Shown in pieces: positions 7,010-13,050 of a stretch of DNA of 18,647 bases. The position numbers and the translations under genes were made by a program. Position 1 is the first letter of the stretch; each line of letters opens with the position of its first letter. Under the pieces are notes generated by a model. The model searched no databases and had not been told where the DNA came from. It saw only the letters and a program-made list of their open reading frames with translations. Source of the DNA: Lachnospiraceae bacterium (GTDB taxonomy: Bacteria; Bacillota; Clostridia; Oscillospirales; Ruminococcaceae); contig JAMPFE010000038.1 in the NCBI GenBank assembly GCA_023664705.1, positions 1 through 18,647 of the forward strand. Direction: 5' to 3'.

Positions 7010-7321
7010 TTAAGCCCTAAACTGCAGCACTATCTGCTCCATAATCTCGTGGTCAATGTAGAAACCACGCGTATTTTCCCACCTTACTGTTTCCATAAAA
7101 TCTGTCGGTCGGGGGTTAGCCTTTGCGTACTGTCTGCGGAGCAGCTCCCACAATCCGAGGGCTTCGCGCTCTACCTCAAGCGCTAGCTCGTTCCAACGCT
7201 CTGTATTCATAAGCTCCGCGCTCTCGGTCGGGTAGTTCTCCCTCATAAATTTCTGCCAAGCCTCGCCCCAACGACCGATTTCAAGTTCATCGTCCGCGGC
7301 TTTGATGATGTTGTCATTCAT
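7010..7321 (-). CDS. tnpV: TnpV family transposon-encoded protein
   Basis: 103 residues from ATG 7321, which has AAGGAGG eight bases upstream; the earlier in-frame ATG at 7348 places that Shine-Dalgarno inside the coding region and is less likely. The sequence matches the TnpV family: GRWGEAWQKFMRENYPTESA near the N terminus, then a helical segment NELALEVEREALGLWELL, and the end ADxxIMEQIV-like (DHEIMEQIVLQFRA). TnpV proteins were named from Tn4451-type mobilizable transposons and are common on clostridial elements; their role is unknown. Its place about 200 bases from the attachment core suggests the end of a mobile element. Confidence 0.8.
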   Translation of the reverse strand: MNDNIIKAADDELEIGRWGEAWQKFMRENYPTESAELMNTERWNELALEVEREALGLWELLRRQYAKANPRPTDFMETVRWENTRGFYIDHEIMEQIVLQFRA

Positions 7322-7522
7322 AAATCGTTCCTCCTTGTCCGAATACATTGTCCAAAACCTACTTATAATGCAGAGGATATGCTAAATTCTTGTCCGCTGT
7401 TTGTCCGCTAATCGGACGAAAAACTACTGAAAATTACGGAAAAGCGAATGTCGAACGAGCACGGAATTTGGCTTTACAATGCGCGTTTCAAGGATTTCCA
7501 AAAATTTACAATAGCCCCTCAA

Positions 7523-7550
7523 GGACTTTCAAGTCCCGTCACTCGCACCA
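7523..7550 (+). other. Integrase attachment core: 3' end of a tRNA gene (probably tRNA-Leu)
   Basis: Bases 7528-7550 read as the end of a tRNA: T-loop TTCAAGT (7528-7534), T-stem half CCCGT (7535-7539), acceptor half CACTCGC (7540-7546), A73 and encoded CCA (7548-7550). The upstream bases GGACT cannot pair with CCCGT, and no anticodon or D arm is present, so it is only a fragment. A 5' acceptor GCGAGTG, as in many Firmicutes tRNA-Leu genes, is implied. GGACTT-TC-AAGTCC (7523-7536) is a perfect inverted repeat, as expected at a tyrosine-recombinase core. The integrase gene ends 97 bases to the right. Confidence 0.75.
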
Positions 7551-7558
7551 CCGATATG

Positions 7559-7602
7559 ATCTCCGGATCGGCTCACAGAGCCGGTTCGGAGATTTTCTTT
7601 TT
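7559..7602 (+). terminator. Strong rho-independent terminator after the tRNA fragment
   Basis: ATCTCCG (7559-7565) pairs with CGGAGAT (7587-7593) and CGGCTC (7569-7574) with GAGCCG (7578-7583) around an ACA loop. The bases between can form one A-T and two G-T pairs, giving about 16 bp. TTTTCTTTTT follows. It sits where a tRNA gene's own terminator would be and would block rightward transcription into the integrase antisense strand. Confidence 0.8.
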
Positions 7603-7619
7603 GCCAAAATTTCGGTTTT

Positions 7620-7638
7620 GTTCTTTACCTGTTCTTTA
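7620..7638. repeat. Two direct repeats, possible integrase arm sites
   Basis: GTTCTTTA occurs at 7620-7627 and again at 7631-7638, 11 bases apart (about one helical turn), between the attachment core and the integrase stop codon. Short direct repeats next to a core are typical of arm-type sites bound by the N-terminal domain of Tn916-like or lambda-like integrases. Binding is inferred from position only. Confidence 0.35.
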
Positions 7639-7646
7639 TTTGGTAA

Positions 7647-8825
7647 TCACGCTCCTTTCTCGCCCGAAAAATTCAGAGCGCTGCTGATCGCCTCGGAAAC
7701 CTTTGCCCTTGAATTCGCCAAGACGTGACAGTAGATAGAACTTGTCGTTGTTACGCTTGAGTGTCCTAAAGCGTTCGATACCGTCACGATGTCCACGCCT
7801 TGATTGACCAAAAGGGAACAAAAGAGGTGACGGAACTGATGGATCCCATGGAACGGGAAATTATGCCGTTCGCAAAACCGCTTTAACCAAGTGTAAGTGG
7901 TGTTCGGGTGCTGCGGTTCGCCGTTGTCTTTGGTGAACAGACGGTCACTCTCGACCCAACGGTTTCCGAGCTTAGCGCGCTCCTCGGACTGTTCGTTTTG
8001 CAGCTCGCGGAGCAATTCCATAATCTCACGCGGGAATTTCAGCGTCCTTTGGGATTTTTTCGTCTTGGTTGTGTCCGTGTAGATTCCTCGGCTCGGAGTA
8101 TAACAAGAGGTTCGCCGAACGGTGATGATGTCGTTCTCCAAATCCACGTCCTTCCACTCCAGACCCAGCAATTCGCCGCGCCGATAACCACTGTAAACCG
8201 CAAGTTTGAAAAATACGCGGTACTTTAGCGGCTCGTCCTCAAGCATTTTGAAGAAACGCGCGACCTCTTCGGGAGAGTAAATTTCCTTCTCCTTTTGCTC
8301 GATTTTGGGGATCGTCACCTTGCCGCACGGGTTCTCGCCGACCACTCCCATTTTTACGCCGAAGCCGAACACGTCTGAGATTAGGCTCAAATAATGCTTG
8401 ATGGTTTTCGGCGCGAGCCCCTTACCGTTCTGCTCGTTCGTTCCGTCTTTCGCAAGGCTGTTCACGAACATTTGAATCTGCCGCGCCGTGATCTTGTCCA
8501 TTCGCAGATGCCCTATCGCCTTGTAGACCCGTCCGCGCAGCTGGCGCAGGCGCTCGTATGTAGTGTTGCGCAGGTTGGGCTTCGCATATTCCTCCAGCCA
8601 CTCCTCGCAGAATGCCTCGAACTTGACTGCACGCGATTGGAATCCCTTTTTGCATTCTTCCTCGAACAACACTTTCTGCCGCTCAAGTTCCTTTTGAATT
8701 TGCCGCTCGGTCATTCCCGGTTCTGGAGTCCACGTTTTTGATTGGATGACCTGCTTGCCCTGTGTGTCGTAGCCGCAGCTTACCCTGATCGAGTAGCTGC
8801 CGCCTCTTTTCTGAATTGTTGCCAT
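7647..8825 (-). CDS. int: Tyrosine site-specific integrase, Tn916/ICE type
   Basis: 392 residues from ATG 8825, with GGAGGG upstream. The N-terminal arm-binding domain (IQKRGGSYSIRVSCGYD) is followed by a core-binding domain (about 70-160) and the catalytic domain. Catalytic residues are all visible: Arg215 in SGYRRGELLGLEW, a Lys in TKTKKSQRTL (254-257), His329-x-x-Arg332 (HQFRH), His355 in ALGHSS and nucleophile Tyr365 in SIYCHV. It catalyses integration and excision, most likely at the tRNA 3' end core 97 bases from its stop. It has its own consensus promoter separate from the mobilization genes. Nothing in it looks damaged. Confidence 0.95.
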   Translation of the reverse strand: MATIQKRGGSYSIRVSCGYDTQGKQVIQSKTWTPEPGMTERQIQKELERQKVLFEEECKKGFQSRAVKFEAFCEEWLEEYAKPNLRNTTYERLRQLRGRVYKAIGHLRMDKITARQIQMFVNSLAKDGTNEQNGKGLAPKTIKHYLSLISDVFGFGVKMGVVGENPCGKVTIPKIEQKEKEIYSPEEVARFFKMLEDEPLKYRVFFKLAVYSGYRRGELLGLEWKDVDLENDIITVRRTSCYTPSRGIYTDTTKTKKSQRTLKFPREIMELLRELQNEQSEERAKLGNRWVESDRLFTKDNGEPQHPNTTYTWLKRFCERHNFPFHGIHQFRHLFCSLLVNQGVDIVTVSNALGHSSVTTTSSIYCHVLANSRAKVSEAISSALNFSGEKGA

Positions 8826-8869
8826 AGTAAACCCTCCAATTTACAACATGGCGTATCTCTGCTATCTAT

Positions 8870-8898
8870 ATTATATCACTTTCTCGCTTTAAAGTCAA
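8870..8898 (-). promoter_or_regulatory. int: Promoter of the integrase gene
   Basis: On the minus strand: TTGACT (complement of 8893-8898), 17-base spacer, TATAAT (complement of 8870-8875). It lies in the 102-base gap after the relaxase stop and about 45 bases upstream of the integrase ATG. It is one of the best promoters in the window. Confidence 0.8.
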
Positions 8899-8927
8899 GA
8901 TATTTTTCGAGGTACGCCAAAAAATTT

Positions 8928-10337
8928 TTATCGGTGAGAACGCTTTGTCGGTGCGTCCTCTTTTTGTTCTTGTTGCTTAATAAGCTTGCTTATGTAATCG
9001 CCTTGCGAAATCTCGTAATAAGTCTTGGCAATCTCCGAGTAGATGTCACACAATCGGCTGCACTTTTCAAAGTTTTCTTTGAGAGGTGCGGCTTTTTGCT
9101 TTGTATCGGCAATTACGGATTTGAGATAATCATAGTCTGAGCGACTTACAATATTGCTGCGTTCGAGGATAGGCTTGTACATCTTTAGGCGAAGCTCATC
9201 GGCTGGAGAACGCTCTGTCTTGTCAACCAAGGCAAAATATTCCTCTGCTTGGTCGGCGAGTGCCGTTAAGTTGTCGAGTTCGGCGGTGAGAGTGTTCAGC
9301 GTCTGCCTAGCTTTTTCGACTTCACGCTCAAGTTGTTGGATTTTCCCCTCGACCTCTCCGATTGAGCGGATGTTGTCGCGGTTGATGACCGTAAGCTGCG
9401 CAGACAGCTTGTACAAGTCCATATCGTTTTGCGGCGAGTATGGCGCAGACGGATCGCGTTTCCGTTGAACCTTTCTGCCGTTAAGAGCAAGCTGCTCCAC
9501 GTCGAAAATCGTCGCGGCGTAACTCTCGCTCATTTCGGACGGTGCGGACAAGAGCGTGCTGCCCGAACCTACATCTTTCCACAAAATTCTTGAAGCAAGG
9601 CTATCTACCGTGTAGTCCTCGCCGAGAGTTTTCAATCGCACGGCTCTTTGTTGGTTCGGTGCTTTGACCGAAATGTATTTTCCGCGCCGAACCGTATAGC
9701 CTAACATCTCTAACTCTGCGAGCAGTTCGTCAATGTTCTTGACTTTGAGTATCAAGCGGTCAATCTCGGCGCGGATTTTTTCTTTCCATGATGTGCCGCG
9801 CTGCCTATGCTCCCATTCGCTGTATTCGACACCCCGTGCTTTCGGCTCGATAGGTTTTATTCCAAAGGCAAGGCATACCCTGTCCGAAATCTCGCGGAGA
9901 TTTTTTCGAGTGGTTAGGTTGTCATTGAATTTTTGTCCATCGATACCGTAAGTGTTTATGATGATGTGATTGTGGATATGGTTTTTGTCGGTGTGGGTTG
10001 CAATCACAAATTGGCACGAATCGCCAAAAGCTTTTCTCGCAAAAGTCCGACCGATCTTGTGAGCGTCATCCGGTGAGATTTTATCTTTCGGATCGAATGA
10101 CTGGATGTAGTGGATCGCTTTCACTCGACCTTTGCCTTGCTCCGGGATAGGTTCATCGAACTTGTGACTTGAAAAATGCTCATAGACTACTTTCATCATC
10201 ATGTATGCGTCTCTTGCGTTCGGCAGACAGTTGACCGAGTTGGTGTAGAGTAAATCTTCGGTCTTGTCGGGGTTAAGTATGTAGCTTAAGCTGCGATCAA
10301 CGGTAGCGTGGATAGATATTGATTTAAGGATCGGCAT
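8928..10337 (-). CDS. MOB-P-type relaxase (mobilization nickase)
   Basis: 469 residues from ATG 10337, with AGGAGG about ten bases upstream. Residues 1-130 form the relaxase domain: candidate nucleophile Tyr19 (SLSYILNPDKT), AIHYIQSFDP at 74-83, and the metal-binding three-His motif H115-T-D-K-N-H120-I-H122-N-H124. The middle (about 180-270) resembles the DNA-binding extension of VirD2/MobA-like relaxases; residues 310-469 are mostly coiled coil with a basic tail. It nicks the transfer origin and pilots the strand through a conjugation channel supplied by another element, since no type IV secretion or coupling-protein gene is present here. Its start overlaps the MobC gene by 52 bases, so the two are coupled. 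Confidence 0.93.
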   Translation of the reverse strand: MPILKSISIHATVDRSLSYILNPDKTEDLLYTNSVNCLPNARDAYMMMKVVYEHFSSHKFDEPIPEQGKGRVKAIHYIQSFDPKDKISPDDAHKIGRTFARKAFGDSCQFVIATHTDKNHIHNHIIINTYGIDGQKFNDNLTTRKNLREISDRVCLAFGIKPIEPKARGVEYSEWEHRQRGTSWKEKIRAEIDRLILKVKNIDELLAELEMLGYTVRRGKYISVKAPNQQRAVRLKTLGEDYTVDSLASRILWKDVGSGSTLLSAPSEMSESYAATIFDVEQLALNGRKVQRKRDPSAPYSPQNDMDLYKLSAQLTVINRDNIRSIGEVEGKIQQLEREVEKARQTLNTLTAELDNLTALADQAEEYFALVDKTERSPADELRLKMYKPILERSNIVSRSDYDYLKSVIADTKQKAAPLKENFEKCSRLCDIYSEIAKTYYEISQGDYISKLIKQQEQKEDAPTKRSHR

Positions 10338-10624
10338 AGCGATTCGACCTCCTTCCGCAAATTTTCAACGTCATCGGCATAGACGTTGTGTGTCTCGTTT
10401 GCTTTCTTGACGAGTTGGTTAATGTTCGCCCCGATGATTCGCAAGGCTTTCATCACATCGCCAACCGCTTCCATATTGTAATATGCGACGTGACCGGTGA
10501 GGGCTATGTGTCTTATGAACTCTCCCGTTTTCATCATAACTTTGGCTGCCTTGCTTTCAATCACTTTCCATTCGTCCATAGAGAAGATGATTTCTTTGCG
10601 TTTTACCTGCTTGTACTTTCTCAT
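10286..10624 (-). CDS. mobC: MobC-family relaxosome accessory protein
   Basis: 112 residues from ATG 10624, with GGAGG ten bases upstream. The N terminus (KEIIFSMDEWKVIESKAAK) has the strand-helix pattern of a ribbon-helix-helix DNA binder. Residues 61-76 (LRIIGANINQLVKKAN) are the signature of the MobC family. MobC proteins bind near oriT, help strand separation and recruit the relaxase. It is the first gene of a two-gene leftward operon with the relaxase and lies directly next to the hairpin-bearing non-coding region taken as oriT. Confidence 0.9.
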   Translation of the reverse strand: MRKYKQVKRKEIIFSMDEWKVIESKAAKVMMKTGEFIRHIALTGHVAYYNMEAVGDVMKALRIIGANINQLVKKANETHNVYADDVENLRKEVESLCRSLNQYLSTLPLIAA

Positions 10625-11124
10625 AGAATTTTGACCTCCTATCGTTTTTGAGTTTGGCTTTCAATGCCTAGTGGTTTGGGGGTTATTTGTTTTAGGGCGA
10701 TGGGTTCCCTAAAAGTGTTCGAGGGGGTCTGCTCCCGAGCTGGAAGAAAGTACCAAAGAATACGGTACTTTCTCTGCTTGCTATGGTATGAAAAAACCAA
10801 AGTATGACCGTACTCATTTTTTGCTCTCCCTTTCGGAAAAGTATGCCCCTACCCCAAATTTTTTCGAGAGTTAATCCTGCGAGTGGTATGCCCCCTCTAT
10901 TTTTCGGCGGCGATGAACTCGCTGCGTGGCGCACCTCACCTCCCTCATTCTTGATGCTGATTGAGTATGAGGGCGGTGGGCGTGGGAAATTGCCGATGAT
11001 AATTTTTTCTTTCAATGCTGTTCCTCTTTTCTGTTTGGGATTTTGAAAGTGATAACCTTACAAACTCATGAAATAAGGTTCGTTCGACCGATAATAGGCA
11101 CGGGAGTTCTTCCGTTCTCAAACG
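10625..11124. other. Gene-free mobilization-origin region with GTATG iterations
   Basis: No credible gene is seen across about 500 bases. It contains the inverted repeat at 10745-10773 and four GTATG motifs in the same orientation at 10786, 10802, 10841 and 10886; three continue as GTATG-A/C-CC. Runs of C and G (10715-10720, 10846-10856, 10890-10896) break the otherwise AT-rich composition. A leftward reading frame spanning 10692-11015 is Pro/Ser-rich, lacks family features and is not accepted. Confidence 0.5.
10745..10773. other. Candidate oriT hairpin
   Basis: AGAAAGTACC (10745-10754) and GGTACTTTCT (10764-10773) form a perfect 10-bp inverted repeat around a nine-base spacer (10755-10763). 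It lies about 120 bases upstream of mobC in a gene-free stretch, the usual location of a transfer origin in MobC/relaxase elements. The exact nick site cannot be assigned. Confidence 0.55.
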
Positions 11125-11320
11125 TTATGCTGCTAGTTGAAGATACTCAAGCAATGCCGACTTCGAGATGAGAATTTTTCCGCGCTTGCCCTGACCCTCT
11201 TAAATGCGCGACGTTTTTTCAATCGCCGAAAAGTCGGAGGTGTATGCACGGAGTATCGCAGATCTGCTACGTGTATTTGTTGGTGGCACATCAGCCGCTG
11301 TTCCGTTTGCGCTCCGATAA
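11125..11320 (-). pseudogene. Remnant of an excisionase-like HTH gene (copy A)
   Basis: The 3' end reads EGQGKRGKILISKSALLEYL then QLAA and a stop at 11125-11127, almost identical to the C terminus of the intact copies. Directly upstream an in-frame TAA interrupts the frame, and further upstream only scattered similarity remains (for example GTAGCAGATCTGCGATACTC against the AQQIAGLSE coding stretch). It is the most decayed of four tandem copies; the upstream limit is approximate. Confidence 0.6.
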
Positions 11321-11342
11321 ATGATGTCTCTATCATCAAGCG

Positions 11343-11569
11343 TTACGCTACCGATTGAAGATATTCAAGCAGCACCGACTTTGGGATAAGGATTTTCCCA
11401 CGCTTGCTCTGACCGGTTCTGATATGAGACAACTTGTTTTGGAGAACCAACGGACGGTATGCTCGGAAAGTCCGCTGATCTGCTTGGCGCACTCCTTGGT
11501 GTTGAGCATTTCGACTTGCCCGTTGTTCGGCGGTGGTGGAGTTGGCGGTGACTCTTCGACTGCAATCAT
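11343..11569 (-). pseudogene. Frameshifted excisionase-like HTH gene (copy B)
   Basis: One frame gives MIAVEESPPTPPPP through CAKQISGLSEHTVR; another continues as LVLQNKLSHIRTGQSKRGKI and ends EYLQSVA. Compared with copy C, four bases are missing between the HTVR and LVLQ codons (near 11443-11452), which causes the shift. The first 20 residues of the intact copies (RNKQEL...) are also absent upstream of the Met. The gene is therefore doubly damaged, but its nucleotide identity to copies C and D is still high. Confidence 0.75.
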
Positions 11570-11698
11570 TCAATGAACCGACGGGCAGCACATCGGTAGG
11601 CGGTTACTTGAACGAAAGAACTTTTGCAGCAACCAACCGTTCAACACCTGCCTTCCCATTTTCTTTAATGAAGAGCCAACCTCCTCCGTCGCAAATCG

Positions 11699-11986
11699 TT
11701 ATGCCGCCAACCGAAGATATTCGAGCAGCGCCGACTTCGGGATAAGAATTTTTCCGCGCTTGCCTTGACCGGTTCTGATATGAGGCAACTTGTTTTGGAG
11801 TACCAACTGCCGCACGGTATGCTCGGAGAGTCCGGCGATCTGTTGAGCGCATTCCTTGATAGTGAACATTTCCACTTGCTCAGTGCTCGGCGGCGGAGCG
11901 ATAGGCGGCGATTCTTCAACTGTAATCATTGTGTTCAACAGTTTGACCACCTGCTTTATAAGTTCTTGCTTGTTTCTCATTGTCAT
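11699..11986 (-). CDS. Excisionase-like helix-turn-helix protein (copy C)
   Basis: 95 residues from ATG 11986. Residues 1-20 form a helix (RNKQELIKQVVKLLNTM), 23-35 are a Pro-rich linker, and 40-95 hold a MerR/excisionase-type winged helix: FTIKECAQQIAGLSEHTVRQ, then a wing of basic residues (RTGQGKRGKILI) and SALLEYL. This is the HTH_17/excisionase layout. Such proteins bend DNA next to attachment sites to favour excision, or act as small regulators. It lies in a same-strand array with copies A, B and D. The ribosome binding site (GAGGT) is weaker than that of copy D. A second ATG two codons in is possible as the start. Confidence 0.8.
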   Translation of the reverse strand: MTMRNKQELIKQVVKLLNTMITVEESPPIAPPPSTEQVEMFTIKECAQQIAGLSEHTVRQLVLQNKLPHIRTGQGKRGKILIPKSALLEYLRLAA

Positions 11987-12052
11987 AATCTAGACCTCGC
12001 TTTCCTTGCCTTGCTGGTTTTTGTTGAAGCAGTGACATATCACTATCAGTCG

Positions 12053-12337
12053 TTACGCTGCCGATTGAAGATACTCAAGCGGTGCCGACTTCGGGATAAG
12101 AATTTTCCCACGCTTGCTCTGACCCATTCGGATATGTGGGAGTTTGTTCTGGAGCACGAGTTGTCTGACGGTATGCTCGGAGAGTCCGGCAATCTGCTGA
12201 GCGCACTCCTTGATGGTGAGCATTTCGAACTGCTCGTTGTTAGGCGGTGAAGTTGGCTGCGGTTCTTCGACTGTGATCATTGCGTTCAGCAAATCAGCCT
12301 CTCGCTGTATAAGTTCTTGCTTGTTTCTCAATGTCAT
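12053..12337 (-). CDS. Excisionase-like helix-turn-helix protein (copy D)
   Basis: 94 residues from ATG 12337, with AAAGGAGG eight bases upstream; an in-frame extension to 12379 is rejected because that site would then lie inside the gene. It aligns with copy C over its whole length: TLRNKQELIQ start, shorter Pro-rich linker (TSPPNNEQ), MLTIKECAQQIAGLSEHTVR, identical LVLQNKLPHIR, and a basic wing (GQSKRGKILI). It is the most upstream and best-signalled copy, so an undetected promoter in 12338-12900 probably serves the array. Likely role is recombination directionality factor or regulator of the mobile element; not proven. Confidence 0.82.
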   Translation of the reverse strand: MTLRNKQELIQREADLLNAMITVEEPQPTSPPNNEQFEMLTIKECAQQIAGLSEHTVRQLVLQNKLPHIRMGQSKRGKILIPKSAPLEYLQSAA

Positions 12338-12981
12338 AATGTAGACCTCCTTTGATTTCTGCGAGAATAGGGCTCTCATAGATTACGGTCACTTGAACCC
12401 TTGTTTTAAAACCTATTTTTAAAATTTGCTAAGATTTCGTAACATTGCATAACTTTTTGGCGTAATTTAGTGCAGATTGACGTGAACCAAAGCGTTTCTC
12501 ATTCGTTTATTTGATCGACCTCCTCATTGATTTTCGGATATTATCTGCGGCAGCGAACAGCGGAAAATTATCCTTTCACTAATACCTACAATTTTGCGGA
12601 TTTTGTAAACCCTATTTCGCAAGATTTCTTGGATTTTCATAGCTTTTCGTAACTTTGCACAATTTTACGCGGGATTTTAGTGCAAATTGACGCAGCTTAA
12701 AGCTTCTCAGAATTTTCCCCTTCACTTATAGGAATTTTTTTGCCCATTTTTACAGTGTGTTTTGGCAAGATTTTTAAGATTTTTGTGAAATTTCGTGGCT
12801 TTGTACAATTTGCGGCATTTTTATTCATCTTATGTTGTTTAAAACGACGTGAACAAGTTGCGCTAATTTACACTCTCATATAAACGGATAAAAAATGCTG
12901 CAAAAACAAGGTCGTTTTGCAGTTTTCTCTGTTTTTCACAAACAATTTTGTATAAAATTACCTAAAAATTAATTTTTAGAC
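12338..12981. repeat. Gene-free AT-rich region with three degenerate direct repeats
   Basis: Segments starting at 12435, 12645 and 12791 align. The first two (12435-12482 and 12645-12692) share TTTCGTAAC, TTGCA, then TTTAGTGCA and ATTGACG at matching positions and are exactly 210 bases apart. The third keeps TTTCGT, TTTGTACAATTT and, further on, a GACGTGAAC that also follows repeat one (near 12479). No reading frame, tRNA or clear terminator was found. The repeats are too diverged and too few for a CRISPR array. Confidence 0.5.
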
Positions 12982-13010
12982 TTGCTTTTTAGGGAAAAAT
13001 GTGGTATAAT
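12982..13010 (+). promoter_or_regulatory. Promoter of the hsdRMS operon
   Basis: TTGCTT at 12982-12987, a 17-base spacer and TATAAT at 13005-13010, with a TG one base before the -10 (extended -10). It lies about 40 bases upstream of the hsdR ATG and is preceded by very AT-rich DNA that could act as an UP element. Confidence 0.75.
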
Positions 13011-13050
13011 AGTTCCGGATAGTAAAAATTATGAGAAGTTGGAGGGTATT

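Noticed and set aside
7440..7550. A complete tRNA gene ending at 7550
   Set aside because: The 5' half of the T-stem does not pair and no D arm, anticodon arm or acceptor 5' strand is present; only the 3' end exists.
7390..7728. Rightward frames across the attachment region
   Set aside because: They run through the tRNA fragment and its terminator and have no family features.
8394..8741. Rightward 115-residue frame inside the integrase gene
   Set aside because: It is antisense to a well-conserved integrase and arises from its codon bias.
10692..11015. Leftward 107-residue reading frame upstream of mobC
   Set aside because: Pro/Ser/Gly-rich composition, no family features, and it covers the hairpin and GTATG motifs of the likely oriT.
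11604..11745. Short leftward frame between copies B and C (GGWLFIKENGKAGVERL)
   Set aside because: It looks somewhat protein-like but is short, without a start signal or recognised family.
12435..12840. CRISPR array
   Set aside because: Only three repeats, diverged, with unequal spacing (210 and 146 bases) and no cas genes.
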